From positions 1 through 34,870 of the forward strand of contig DAIEGU010000173.1 in the NCBI GenBank assembly GCA_027356065.1: a DNA stretch of 34,870 bases. Reading direction: 5' to 3'. Position 1 is the first letter of the stretch. Each line of letters opens with the position of its first letter. The translations under genes and the position numbers were made by a program. Origin of the DNA: Gammaproteobacteria bacterium (GTDB lineage: Bacteria; Pseudomonadota; Gammaproteobacteria; DSM-16500). The notes under the pieces are model-generated. The model made no database searches. It saw only the letters and a list, made by a program, of their open reading frames with translations, and was not told the DNA's origin. Shown piece after piece: positions 19,092 to 28,464 of this stretch.

Positions 19092-20317
19092 TGATACGAT
19101 CATTTTCCAAAAAAATTTTATTCCCCGGCGCAGATAATAGTGAATTGGCTGCCGCACTTGATTTACCTCAAGGTCAATCGATTGCATATGCATTATTTGC
19201 GCATTGCTTTACGTGTTCAAAAGATACATTAGCGGCAGCGCGTATTAGTCAAGCGTTGACTCAATACGGTATTGCTGTTTTTAGATTTGATTTTACTGGT
19301 TTAGGCGGAAGCGAAGGTGATTTTGCTAATACAAATTTTTCTAGCAATATTTTAGATTTGATTAGTGCGACTAATTATTTACGTGAACATTATGAAGCGC
19401 CACAAATTTTGATTGGTCACAGTCTTGGCGGCGCAGCTATTCTTGCTGTCGCTAATAAAATTGAAGAAGCAAAAGCCATCGTTACGATTGAATCGCCTGC
19501 AGATCCTTTGCATGTTAAAGATTTGTTTAAACATAAATTAGCGGAAATTGAAGAAAATGGTATAGCAGAAGTTAATTTGGCAGGACGTCAATTTCATATA
19601 AAAAATCAATTCCTACTGGATTTAGAACAGCAGCATTTGATAGCAGATATTGCTGCGCTTAAAAAGCCATTGCTTATTTTTCATAGCCCACAAGATAATA
19701 TTGTTGATATTAGTAATGCGATCACTATTTTTAATGCATCTCCTTTTCCAAAAAATTTTATTACGTTAGATAATGCTGATCACTTGCTTACTCACAAGGA
19801 AGATTCTGTTTATGTTGCTCGGGTTTTAGCTGCGTGGGCGTCTCGTTACATTACTAGAAAAGAGCCTGTTAACAAATTCAGTGGTGAAGGACAAGTGATT
19901 GTTCATGAAACGAAAGATGGTAAGTTTGCCCAAGAAATTATTATTGGCGATCATGTCTTAACTGCAGATGAACCACAAGCTTATGGCGGAAATGATCAAG
20001 GTCCTTCACCTTATGATCTTTTATTAGCAGCGCTGGGTGCATGTACATCTATGACGTTGCGTATGTATGCAGATAAAAATAAAATGCAGCTTGATAATAT
20101 TATCGTCAAATTGAAGCATGAAAAAATCCATGCGGAAGCTTGCGAAGATTGCGAAAAAAATTCGGATGCTAAAATAGATAAAATACTAAGATTGATTGAG
20201 CTCAAAGGTAATCTTACCGCTCAGCAACGCGAAAAATTATTATCAATAGCAAATAAATGTCCTGTGCACAGGACTTTAACATCAAACATTCATATTGAAA
20301 CAAAATTGGTAGGTTGA
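19091..20317 (+). CDS. Bifunctional alpha/beta hydrolase / OsmC-family protein
   Basis: N-terminal hydrolase (FRFDFTGLGGSEGDF, LIGHSLGGAAIL) fused to OsmC (ADEPQAYGGNDQGPSPYDLLLAALGACTSMTLRMYA, KCPVHRTL). Start overlaps the egtD stop (TAATG). Confidence 0.93.
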   Translation: MIRSFSKKILFPGADNSELAAALDLPQGQSIAYALFAHCFTCSKDTLAAARISQALTQYGIAVFRFDFTGLGGSEGDFANTNFSSNILDLISATNYLREHYEAPQILIGHSLGGAAILAVANKIEEAKAIVTIESPADPLHVKDLFKHKLAEIEENGIAEVNLAGRQFHIKNQFLLDLEQQHLIADIAALKKPLLIFHSPQDNIVDISNAITIFNASPFPKNFITLDNADHLLTHKEDSVYVARVLAAWASRYITRKEPVNKFSGEGQVIVHETKDGKFAQEIIIGDHVLTADEPQAYGGNDQGPSPYDLLLAALGACTSMTLRMYADKNKMQLDNIIVKLKHEKIHAEACEDCEKNSDAKIDKILRLIELKGNLTAQQREKLLSIANKCPVHRTLTSNIHIETKLVG

Positions 20318-20414
20318 TTTTATATATCGCTGCGTCAACGAATTACTTAACTTATACAAGGATGACATTAATATTGAGGAGAACACATTCAATTTCATGA
20401 CAATGAAAATGAAG

Positions 20415-21326
20415 TTAAACCGGTATACCTTTCCCAAGTAAAGTCGGGTCCCAGTGTGCTTGTGTTGAACCAGCAGCATAGGTTGATTCAAAGAATGCCT
20501 GCAAATCTTCAGCAGGGCGTGTTGATGTTCGCACATCATCATAATCAAAAATAAATTCGCCTAACGTTTTGTCCCAACGAGCGGCTTTGGGTTGAATAAT
20601 AGATTTCTCAATATCTTTTGGTTGTGGATAGGTGAAAGAGAAATAAGCCGGTTTTTGATATTGAGGATTTCCATGCCAAAATCCTACTTCAACTTGCGCT
20701 ACATCCATGGCATTTCTTCGAATGTAATCGGAATTGATACCTTCTGTTGGCACGGCAACATTGAGATAACGTGCATCACGTAAATCAAATGTTCCCCACA
20801 TTAAACCTACAGGTGGTGTGATGCCTCTAAATCGTGCATGGTAGCGTTGCAATACAATATAAGTGCTTGTCATGATTCGCATCCAAGCATTGGCTAATGC
20901 AGCATTGTATTGACGTACTGTTGTATCTTGATCAAAAGCAATGGGATTAGGTATTTCTTGCGGCATGAGATTAATTTTTTTGTTTATACCTAATTCGTGT
21001 AATGTAGCAAAAAGATTGTGCGTGAGTTCTGCGACAGATCCTGATTTGATATCAAAATATTTCACTGTGCTCCAGCTAGTTTGACAAATAACTTTGTGTT
21101 CAATCAAATCTAATTCAATACTAAAAATACCTTGTTGATAAGAAATAGGGCCTGTCGTAAAGCCTCGATAAGTTAACCACAAAGCGACGTTTGCCCAATG
21201 CGGTTCAAACGGCGTGATTAATTTTGTTTTACCTATGGCTTGTACCAACATATGTAATACATGGGCGGTTTCAGAAAATTCAGCATAGGGTAATGCTGGC
21301 CAAGCATCATAATTTTTGGGCTGCAT
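20415..21326 (-). CDS. DUF5996-like family protein
   Basis: 303 aa; WPALPYAEFSETAHVLHMLVQAIGKTKLITPFEPHWANVALWLTYRGFTTGPI and FWHGNPQYQKPAYFSFTYPQP are characteristic. Confidence 0.8.
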   Translation of the reverse strand: MQPKNYDAWPALPYAEFSETAHVLHMLVQAIGKTKLITPFEPHWANVALWLTYRGFTTGPISYQQGIFSIELDLIEHKVICQTSWSTVKYFDIKSGSVAELTHNLFATLHELGINKKINLMPQEIPNPIAFDQDTTVRQYNAALANAWMRIMTSTYIVLQRYHARFRGITPPVGLMWGTFDLRDARYLNVAVPTEGINSDYIRRNAMDVAQVEVGFWHGNPQYQKPAYFSFTYPQPKDIEKSIIQPKAARWDKTLGEFIFDYDDVRTSTRPAEDLQAFFESTYAAGSTQAHWDPTLLGKGIPV

Positions 21327-21460
21327 AATTTTGTCCTCACGCTTAGTTTTATATAAATTGTTCTAACCTGAGCGATAAAACGATAACTATAAAAACATTA
21401 TATTGGAGTAATAATGATTTAGGCTTAAGACGAGGGTAGATTTAATGAGATGGATGTAAG

Positions 21461-21506
21461 AACAACATCTCTTCATCGCTTATAAAGCGATAAGAGAGAT
21501 GTTGTT
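21461..21506. terminator. Long hairpin downstream of the small exported protein gene
   Basis: aacaacatctcttcatcgctt-ata-aagcgataagagagatgttgtt; nearly continuous 21-bp stem. Confidence 0.6.
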
Positions 21507-21520
21507 TAAAGAGTTAGCAG

Positions 21521-21820
21521 TTAGACGGTTTGAGCTTCTTTGTCTTTTTTGCTGGTTTTCTTGGAAAGATGTTTCTTGTGGACTTTTTTGGTTTCTTTTG
21601 CTTTGCTGTCGTCGCTGGAAGCAGCAGCTGCATTTTGTTCGGTGGACATGGTTTGGTTGTCGCTTAATTTTTGTTCAGCAGCAGGTTGTTCAGCAGCTTG
21701 CTGAGCTTGAGCTTCAACGCCTGCAGCAGCTGGAGCAGCTGCATTTTCATCAGCGAATGCAAATGAGCTAGCAGCGATTAAAGCGGAACCTAAAACGACA
21801 GCGGAAAGTTTTTTTAACAT
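21521..21820 (-). CDS. Small exported Ala/Gln/Lys-rich protein
   Basis: 99 aa; signal peptide MLKKLSAVVLGSALIAASSFAFA then low-complexity sequence. Confidence 0.7.
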   Translation of the reverse strand: MLKKLSAVVLGSALIAASSFAFADENAAAPAAAGVEAQAQQAAEQPAAEQKLSDNQTMSTEQNAAAASSDDSKAKETKKVHKKHLSKKTSKKDKEAQTV

Positions 21821-21855
21821 GATATTTTCTCCATTTACTTAGTCTTATATAAAAA

Positions 21856-22014
21856 TTAGTTATTTTGTGATTTTTCAGCTTCTTGCTGAAGTTGTTTGCC
21901 GCCTTCTTGCATGTCTTGACCAAACCCTTTGACAGTATTGCAGCCAGTCAGCAACGTAGCGCCGATTAAAACTAAAACTGCATTAACTATTGTGGATTTA
22001 AAAATAGATTTCAT
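21856..22014 (-). CDS. Entericidin-like small lipoprotein
   Basis: MKSIFKSTIVNAVLVLIGATLLTGCNTVKGFGQDMQEGGKQLQQEAEKSQNN; lipobox LLTGC and the NTVKGFGQDMQEGGK signature. Confidence 0.88.
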   Translation of the reverse strand: MKSIFKSTIVNAVLVLIGATLLTGCNTVKGFGQDMQEGGKQLQQEAEKSQNN

Positions 22015-22284
22015 TAGCCATTCTACCTTTAGTCTATCCATAAAAAGAAAACCCGGAACTATTCTACTCATTTCATCGTTAAATTAAATAAAAAATTACA
22101 ATTATTCTTTATAAAAGTTAAGTTTCTTACAAAATAAACACAGATATTGTGATGGAAAGATTTATGGATTGTCTTTTTTTAAACAGCATTAAGAAATAGC
22201 AACAGCAAAGGGTTTAACTTTGATTAGGAGTTGTTTACTATACCGGCTCTTTAGGGTCGTCCAGATGGAAGGAGATAGGATTTC

Positions 22285-22623
22285 ATGGCTTACAAAGTAA
22301 AAAAACAATATGGGCGCGGTCCCGAAATATTTTGCGAGTCATTTAAACAACTCGCTGACGCAAAAAAATATGTGGATGAAAAGCTAGCGGAAGAAGCAGC
22401 GATGAGCGTCAACGTTGTGTATAAAATTTATGATGCAATTGATGAAATAGTGGAAGAATTTGATTCCAACACTTATAAACCAGCACCATCTTCTTCTGAG
22501 CAAGGTTCTCAATCAGCAGGCCAATCTGCTGGTTCTCGTCCAACACCACTTGCAACAGCACCTAGACCGCCTGGTATGCCGCAAAGTTGGCGGACAGATG
22601 AAGATAAAAAGAAAGATAAATAA
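22285..22623 (+). CDS. Hypothetical protein with Pro/Ser-rich C-terminus
   Basis: 112-aa ORF with upstream ggagatagg RBS. Confidence 0.65.
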   Translation: MAYKVKKQYGRGPEIFCESFKQLADAKKYVDEKLAEEAAMSVNVVYKIYDAIDEIVEEFDSNTYKPAPSSSEQGSQSAGQSAGSRPTPLATAPRPPGMPQSWRTDEDKKKDK

Positions 22624-22695
22624 AACTTATGACAAATTGACATGGTCGCTTATGTGCAAGGAAGCGCGTTTTTTGCAGGAGCAAGAATGCAAGTG

Positions 22696-22914
22696 TTAGT
22701 CGTCTAATTCGCCCATATTACCAAAGGCTCGGCAAAATTCCGCTTTACTCATACACGTGTTAAACTTCCAGCCTGGGTCTGTGCAAGCGCAGGGACTTTC
22801 TGGTTCAGAACAATAATCAGTTCCGCAACTGCCGCAACCACCGCAGCTTGCAAATACAGTACTCGCTAGAGAAATGCTTATGCATCCTAATGCAATCATG
22901 ATGATATTTTTCAT
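22696..22914 (-). CDS. Small exported Cys-rich protein
   Basis: 72 aa; signal peptide followed by SCGGCGSCGTDYCSEPESPCACTDPGWKFNTCMSKAEFCRAFGN. Confidence 0.7.
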   Translation of the reverse strand: MKNIIMIALGCISISLASTVFASCGGCGSCGTDYCSEPESPCACTDPGWKFNTCMSKAEFCRAFGNMGELDD

Positions 22915-23312
22915 GGAAAGTTATCCTCCTTCCTGATGATCATGTGAAATCCATTTGTGCGATTGAGGAAAAATTTCTTATAAATAAAGTATAACACTGC
23001 GAAAATCAGCGATTTTTCTGTTTAATGCTAAGTGGCTGTTTAATTATGGATATAAAATTCACCCGCATTGCGATAAGGGGAAACGCGCATTGGTGATGCA
23101 TTGCCCCAGCCATGTTTATTTTTATAAATAATATCTATATATTAGTCGGCCTGTTTTTTATTTAAGCAGTAATATTATCGACATTATGAAATTAAAGAGT
23201 TCATTGAAGCGAACCCGGAGAACAACTGGTTAGCGAGTTAAGTGTACGAAAAAATCAGTGTGTTTTATATTTTAGCAGGTTAAAATCCCTAACTTTTGAC
23301 AGGAAGTTTATC

Positions 23313-24320
23313 ATGAAGCAGTTTCAAGTGTGCGGCATAGGTAATGCATTAGTTGATATCGATTTTGAGGTTAGTCTAGCAACACTCGAACGCCTTAATA
23401 TTGCAAAAGGAGTTATGACGCTCATAGATGAATCAACGCATCATAAGTTGCTTGTGGAATTAGATGGCATTAAACATTTAAAAGCGTGTGGTGGTTCAGC
23501 AGCAAACACACTGTTTACTTTGCAACAATTAGGCGCAAAAACTTTTTATTCATGCAAAGTAGGTGATGATGATGCGGGTAGTTTTTTTTATCGTGATTTA
23601 CTTGCGCATGGCATACACACAAATTTGCATGAAGGTGAGCGTGATGGTGTAACTGGAAAATGCATTGTATTAGTAACACCTGATGCTGATAGAACGATGA
23701 ATACATTTCTTGGCGCAACGGCAACATTTTCTAAAGTGCAATTATCAGAGCATGCAATCAAGAATTCTGAATATCTTTATATTGAAGGTTATTTAGTAGC
23801 ACAGCCAACGGGTTGTGAAGCTGCCATTGCAGCAAGAGAAATAGCGCAACATCATCAAGTTAAAACTGCATTAAGTCTTTCTGATCCAAACATGGTGACT
23901 TATTTCAAAAACGGTTTACTCGATATCATTGGCAATAAAGTTGATATTTTATTTTGTAATGAACAAGAAGCGTTGCTTTTTACGGGTACGGATAAACTAT
24001 CAGACGCAAGAGAAAAATTGAAAGATCATGCATGTTCTTTTGTTATTACGATGGGTGGAGAAGGTGCGCTGGTATTTAATGGTCATGAATTTTTAAATTT
24101 GCCAGCTTATAAAGTTAATGTAGTTGATACAGTCGGTGCGGGAGATGTTTTTGCTGGCGCATTCTTATATGGAATTACACATGGTTACAGTTATTATGGC
24201 GCAGGTGATTTAGCTAGCGTCGCTGCTTCAAAAGTGGTTTCTAAATTTGGTCCAAGACTTAATCAAGTTGAAATGAAAGAAGTGAGCGAATTATTTTTGA
24301 AACGTCCGGTGTCGGCCTGA
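23313..24320 (+). CDS. PfkB-family sugar/nucleoside kinase (adenosine kinase-like)
   Basis: 335 aa; GIGNALVDIDFEV, KACGGSAANTLFTLQQLG, VDTVGAGDVFAGAFLYG. Confidence 0.93.
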   Translation: MKQFQVCGIGNALVDIDFEVSLATLERLNIAKGVMTLIDESTHHKLLVELDGIKHLKACGGSAANTLFTLQQLGAKTFYSCKVGDDDAGSFFYRDLLAHGIHTNLHEGERDGVTGKCIVLVTPDADRTMNTFLGATATFSKVQLSEHAIKNSEYLYIEGYLVAQPTGCEAAIAAREIAQHHQVKTALSLSDPNMVTYFKNGLLDIIGNKVDILFCNEQEALLFTGTDKLSDAREKLKDHACSFVITMGGEGALVFNGHEFLNLPAYKVNVVDTVGAGDVFAGAFLYGITHGYSYYGAGDLASVAASKVVSKFGPRLNQVEMKEVSELFLKRPVSA

Positions 24321-24337
24321 ATTACATAAATGAAAAA

Positions 24338-24365
24338 TCGCGTCTTTATAATTATAAAGACGCGA
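24338..24365. terminator. Perfect palindrome between convergent genes
   Basis: tcgcgtctttataattataaagacgcga, 28-bp perfect palindrome. Confidence 0.7.
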
Positions 24366-24387
24366 CTGTATAAAAAACTCTTCAATA

Positions 24388-24759
24388 TTATGACAGTGTG
24401 CAACGAAGATTGTTAACGCGCATACCCGTTTTTGAAGGGACTAAATTTCCGTAGATGGTGATGGTCTTATTTGTATTCACTGTTACATCGCAAGATTTAG
24501 GTAATCCTTGCGGAGATAAGCCCATGTCTGCTGTATCGGTGACATAGAGTTTGTCCATGTCGATTGAATGGTAGATAGGATAAGTTTTATTTTTTCTAAC
24601 AGCATTATAAATACTTAAACAACCGATATTAGGTTCACACAAGAAATAGCGATTATCGACTGCACCGGTGATTCTAATTCTGATGTTGGCAGTATCATCG
24701 GCAAAAGCAAGTTGTACGCTCGTAAAGAGTAATAATAACGCTATTAAACACTTCTTCAT
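24388..24759 (-). CDS. Exported hypothetical protein
   Basis: Signal peptide MKKCLIALLLLFTSVQLAFAD, then about 100 aa. Start at an internal ATG of the track ORF. Confidence 0.65.
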   Translation of the reverse strand: MKKCLIALLLLFTSVQLAFADDTANIRIRITGAVDNRYFLCEPNIGCLSIYNAVRKNKTYPIYHSIDMDKLYVTDTADMGLSPQGLPKSCDVTVNTNKTITIYGNLVPSKTGMRVNNLRCTLS

Positions 24760-24915
24760 TAGCCACCTCGATTTTAGAAACAACGGATACATGATCAAAA
24801 TTTTATCAGTTGATCATTAAGGCAGCCTTAGAGTAAGTGACGAGTTTTTTTGTTTATTTATCTTATAAAACAATGAGTAAGCGCTAAGTGAGGTAATTCT
24901 ACGAGTGAATTTTCT

Positions 24916-26100
24916 TTAATTTAGGCGGGAATTACGCATAACTATCCATAATATTGGCACGGCCGATATTTGGATTAATACTGAAAAAATCACTAAGACA
25001 GGGATGGAAATATCATAAATTATTCCCATCAAGAAACTGCCTAAAAACCAGCAGATACCATAACCGGTATTAAAGATTCCATATGCAGAACTGCGTTTTT
25101 TCATGGGTACCATGTTTGCGACAATCGCTCGCATTAACGATTCATGTGCACTGACACCAATACTCCATAAAGCAATTCCAAGATATGCCATCATGGCGTT
25201 GCCTAGAAATACTAAGGGCGCAAAAAGACAAGACGCAATGGTCACGATAATTAAAATGACGAAACCTTTTTTATCATAAATATGGCCAAAGAGCGGCGCA
25301 GATATCGAATTAAGACCCATTGCAATAGCATAAGATATTGGAATCCAAAGCGGTGACAATAGGGCTGTTTTTTGAAAATGATATGCAATCAGCGGAAAAT
25401 CAGCATAACCTGCGGCAATGAGTGATGCACTTACTAGATAAAGCCAGAATGAAACATTCATTCCTTGAGCATGCAAGTTATCATGCTGTACTTCTAATGC
25501 TTGTGGTTGGGGATACAGCCATCTTGCAAACATCAATATAGTCAGAGCAATTAACGCTGGAATTAAAAGTATTGCGAAACTTTCTTGATAGCTGCCTTTT
25601 ACATACAAAACTAATGCAACGAGTAAAGGGCCTGCCATCGCACCAATTTGATCAATTGCTTCATGTAATCCAAAGACCCATCCCATCCCCATTTTTTGGC
25701 CAGCATGCGATAGCATTGCATCGCGCGGCGGCACACGAATTGCTTTACCAGTTCGTTCAAGAATAATTAAAACAGCAGCTATCCACCACTGTCCGGCAAA
25801 TGCTAATAGAGGCACAGCAAGTAAATTACAAATGTAACCTATTATAGTAAAAGTCCAGTATTTGCCTGTTCGGTCGGCTAGATATCCTGAAACAATACGC
25901 AGAGCATATCCTGCAAATTCACCGAAGCCAGCAACAAATCCTACAATAGCTGCGTTTGCACCTAATAAAGCTAAATAAGGACCTGTGATACTTCGTGCAC
26001 CTTCGTAAGTCATATCAGCAAATAAACTGACGAAACTTAATAAGAGTACAAACTGAAACGCAGTTTTTTTAGAAATATCATGGAATTTTATTGATGACAT
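24916..26100 (-). CDS. MFS transporter
   Basis: 394 aa, polytopic; SGYLADRTGKYW and FGHIYDKKGF loops. Confidence 0.9.
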   Translation of the reverse strand: MSSIKFHDISKKTAFQFVLLLSFVSLFADMTYEGARSITGPYLALLGANAAIVGFVAGFGEFAGYALRIVSGYLADRTGKYWTFTIIGYICNLLAVPLLAFAGQWWIAAVLIILERTGKAIRVPPRDAMLSHAGQKMGMGWVFGLHEAIDQIGAMAGPLLVALVLYVKGSYQESFAILLIPALIALTILMFARWLYPQPQALEVQHDNLHAQGMNVSFWLYLVSASLIAAGYADFPLIAYHFQKTALLSPLWIPISYAIAMGLNSISAPLFGHIYDKKGFVILIIVTIASCLFAPLVFLGNAMMAYLGIALWSIGVSAHESLMRAIVANMVPMKKRSSAYGIFNTGYGICWFLGSFLMGIIYDISIPVLVIFSVLIQISAVPILWIVMRNSRLN

Positions 26101-26120
26101 TTGCTGTTACCAAAAAATCA

Positions 26121-26423
26121 TTAGTCGTTCGCTTTTGCTTCCCAGAAAACAATATGTTCGTGTTTGATGGTTTTACTTAAATGCTGAAGAGCAATTTCAA
26201 TCTTGTCTTTGCTATCAAAGAACTCAATGGCAAGAGGAAGATTGACAGAGAGATCAAGCAACGAAGCAGAATGATTACCTGTTTCACCAAAACCACTAAT
26301 GGCACGAAAAACACTAACACCACGAATTTTTACATCGTTTTTTAAATAATTTACGATGCGAGTAAGCAAGTGTTCTGATTCCATCACATAAATTCGAGCT
26401 ATGGTGACATCTATCGTTTTCAT
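26121..26423 (-). CDS. DUF190 family protein (PII-like fold)
   Basis: YVMESEHLLTRIVNYLKNDVKIRGVSVFRAISGFGETG...PLAIEFFDSKDKIEIAL. 4-nt overlap with fluC. Confidence 0.9.
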   Translation of the reverse strand: MKTIDVTIARIYVMESEHLLTRIVNYLKNDVKIRGVSVFRAISGFGETGNHSASLLDLSVNLPLAIEFFDSKDKIEIALQHLSKTIKHEHIVFWEAKAND

Positions 26424-26797
26424 AATTGTCTTCCTCCTATTACGCCGAGCCATGTAGCGCCAATGCATAGTACAACACTGAAAAACATATTTATAAAACC
26501 ACTAAGCCATGCACCATTTTCAAAAAGGTTTAGTGTTTCTATTGAAAATGAAGAAAACGTTGTATAACCCCCTAAAAATCCAATCAATAAAAGAGCTCTT
26601 AATTGAGGAGCCGCAGAATCAAATCGTTCTAGAAGTAATACAAATAACAATCCCATTAAAAAGCAGCCGCTGACATTGACGACTAATGTTCCATAAGGAA
26701 ATTGCCGGCCAGCAAACCAATAAATAAAATTAGAAATCCAAAAACGAAAAACGCCACCGATACCGGCACCTAGAAAAATTAAAATCGTATTTGCCAT
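26420..26797 (-). CDS. crcB: Fluoride channel FluC/CrcB
   Basis: 125 aa; GAGIGGVFRFWIS, FPYGTLVVNVSGCFLMGLL, GFLGGYTTFSSFSIET. Confidence 0.96.
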   Translation of the reverse strand: MANTILIFLGAGIGGVFRFWISNFIYWFAGRQFPYGTLVVNVSGCFLMGLLFVLLLERFDSAAPQLRALLLIGFLGGYTTFSSFSIETLNLFENGAWLSGFINMFFSVVLCIGATWLGVIGGRQL

Positions 26798-26849
26798 TTT
26801 AATTAATCCTGTCGTTGTTTAGGGGCTTTGGTGCATAAATGGTCATTAC

Positions 26850-26882
26850 AAGTTAGCGCGTCATTACGAAGAGCGCTAACTT
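26850..26882. repeat. Inverted repeat/hairpin in the crcB upstream region
   Basis: aagttagcgc ... gcgctaactt, 10-bp stem. Confidence 0.5.
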
Positions 26883-26905
26883 ACAAATAAAAAATTAAAC
26901 AAATA

Positions 26906-26932
26906 AAAAAGGGCAGATAATCTGCCCTTTTT
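26906..26932 (-). terminator. Intrinsic terminator of the outer-membrane protein gene
   Basis: aaaaagggcaga-taa-tctgccctttttt. Confidence 0.92.
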
Positions 26933-26948
26933 GAATAGCAATTTGCGA

Positions 26949-27734
26949 TTAAGCAAAGTGGTAATTCACACCAACCAAGAATTGGTTGTCGGATGGATTG
27001 AACTTCGTTCCAAATGAAGAAGTGAAAGAGTTCAAATAGATATGGTTGTATTCTGTACGAACACTCCAGTTATCCCAAACTAAAGCTTCGATACCTAAGC
27101 CAAAGTTCCAACCATTGCTGGTTTGAGACTTGCTGGTTGATACGCTTCCGGTAGTAGCACCACCTAAGGTTTCTGCAGCGCTTTCCGTACCTTTCAGGTT
27201 AACCCAGTTGTAGCCTAAGCGAACGTAGCCTAAAGCTCCATCATTGAGTTTGATACCTGGGAGGATAGCGAGTCCCCAACTACCATTAGTTTCAACTTTG
27301 TTATTGTACGTATCAACTGTGCCATCTGAGTTATTAGCAGTGATATTCCAGCTTTGTTCAGCACCGCTAACGTTTCCATAGAGTTCACCAGCGAGATAGA
27401 ACATGTCGGTTAAGTATCTGCCGTAACCAATAAATAAGCCGCCAACCCAGCCAGTTGAACTGATAACGGGATTTGCTGTCAGAGAGGAATCATCATCAGG
27501 ATCCATAGCGTTAATACTTTCACGAACTCGGTAAGCATCATAGCCACCTTGAATACCTAAGTAGAAACCATCTTTCAACATTGGAGGAACTGGGCAAGGT
27601 ACTTCACCTTTATAAACAGGTTCGCCTTTGTAATTAGCTTCTGCTTTATAATTCTTCGCGAAAGCTAAGCCCGTTGTTGACGCTAATACTAATGACGCTG
27701 TTAACACTTTTAACGAAAATGACGAGAGGTTCAT
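26949..27734 (-). CDS. Outer-membrane beta-barrel protein (porin-like)
   Basis: Signal peptide MNLSSFSLKVLTASLVLASTTGLAFA; FYLGIQGGYDAYRV; terminal strand DNQFLVGVNYHFA. Confidence 0.88.
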   Translation of the reverse strand: MNLSSFSLKVLTASLVLASTTGLAFAKNYKAEANYKGEPVYKGEVPCPVPPMLKDGFYLGIQGGYDAYRVRESINAMDPDDDSSLTANPVISSTGWVGGLFIGYGRYLTDMFYLAGELYGNVSGAEQSWNITANNSDGTVDTYNNKVETNGSWGLAILPGIKLNDGALGYVRLGYNWVNLKGTESAAETLGGATTGSVSTSKSQTSNGWNFGLGIEALVWDNWSVRTEYNHIYLNSFTSSFGTKFNPSDNQFLVGVNYHFA

Positions 27735-28161
27735 GCATGTCTCCTTTATAACGTTTTCACTACATTCCTTTGAATAGATTTCATCACGGATCATAATCAA
27801 AGAGTAAGAAGTTAATAAGTTACATAATATTTTTCAAAATAACAACAGATAGATACATAAAAACATTACGTTTTCAGATAAGGATTCTACTTAGAGTTGT
27901 ACTCCAATAAAAGCATTTTATGTTTGATAATGATTACGTGAATGAATTTAAAATTTAAAATTCAATTATGCATTTTGGCAAAAAGAATAAATTAGAATAC
28001 TAAATCACGCTGTTTATGTATTCTAATTGTTCATATAATAATAATTTGAATTAGTGTTGAACTAAAAATATTGTTTTTTGTTAACAATAATAAGCGAGTT
28101 GAAACCGACATTTGTTTTAGCATATTTTAGAAATTAAAATTGTGTTCTTAAGGAGCAAAGA

Positions 28162-28458
28162 ATGAGATGGAAAAAAGTATCTAATTTTGAAGTGGCCGTG
28201 TTTTTTTCTATTGCCTATACGTTAATTGCTTTCTTGGATGCAATTGGGCCTATGCACATGAATGCATCCGGAGCAATGAGTTCTCCAGGTTACATGATTG
28301 GATTTGCATTTGGATATTGGCTAATCGCGTTAGCCATCACTTGGCTACTCTATTACTGTTATTCTCATAAATCCACTTTGCCATCCTTTATTATCGCGCT
28401 GATAGTCGGGATTATTTTGATTCTCGCCGGAATTTTCTTATGGGCAATAGTTGGATAA
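28162..28458 (+). CDS. Small integral membrane protein
   Basis: 98 aa, about three hydrophobic segments; aaggagcaaag RBS. Confidence 0.7.
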   Translation: MRWKKVSNFEVAVFFSIAYTLIAFLDAIGPMHMNASGAMSSPGYMIGFAFGYWLIALAITWLLYYCYSHKSTLPSFIIALIVGIILILAGIFLWAIVG

Positions 28459-28464
28459 AGCTTA

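Noticed and set aside
26798-26948. Fluoride (crcB) riboswitch upstream of fluC
   Set aside because: I could not find the conserved motif by eye; needs a covariance-model search.
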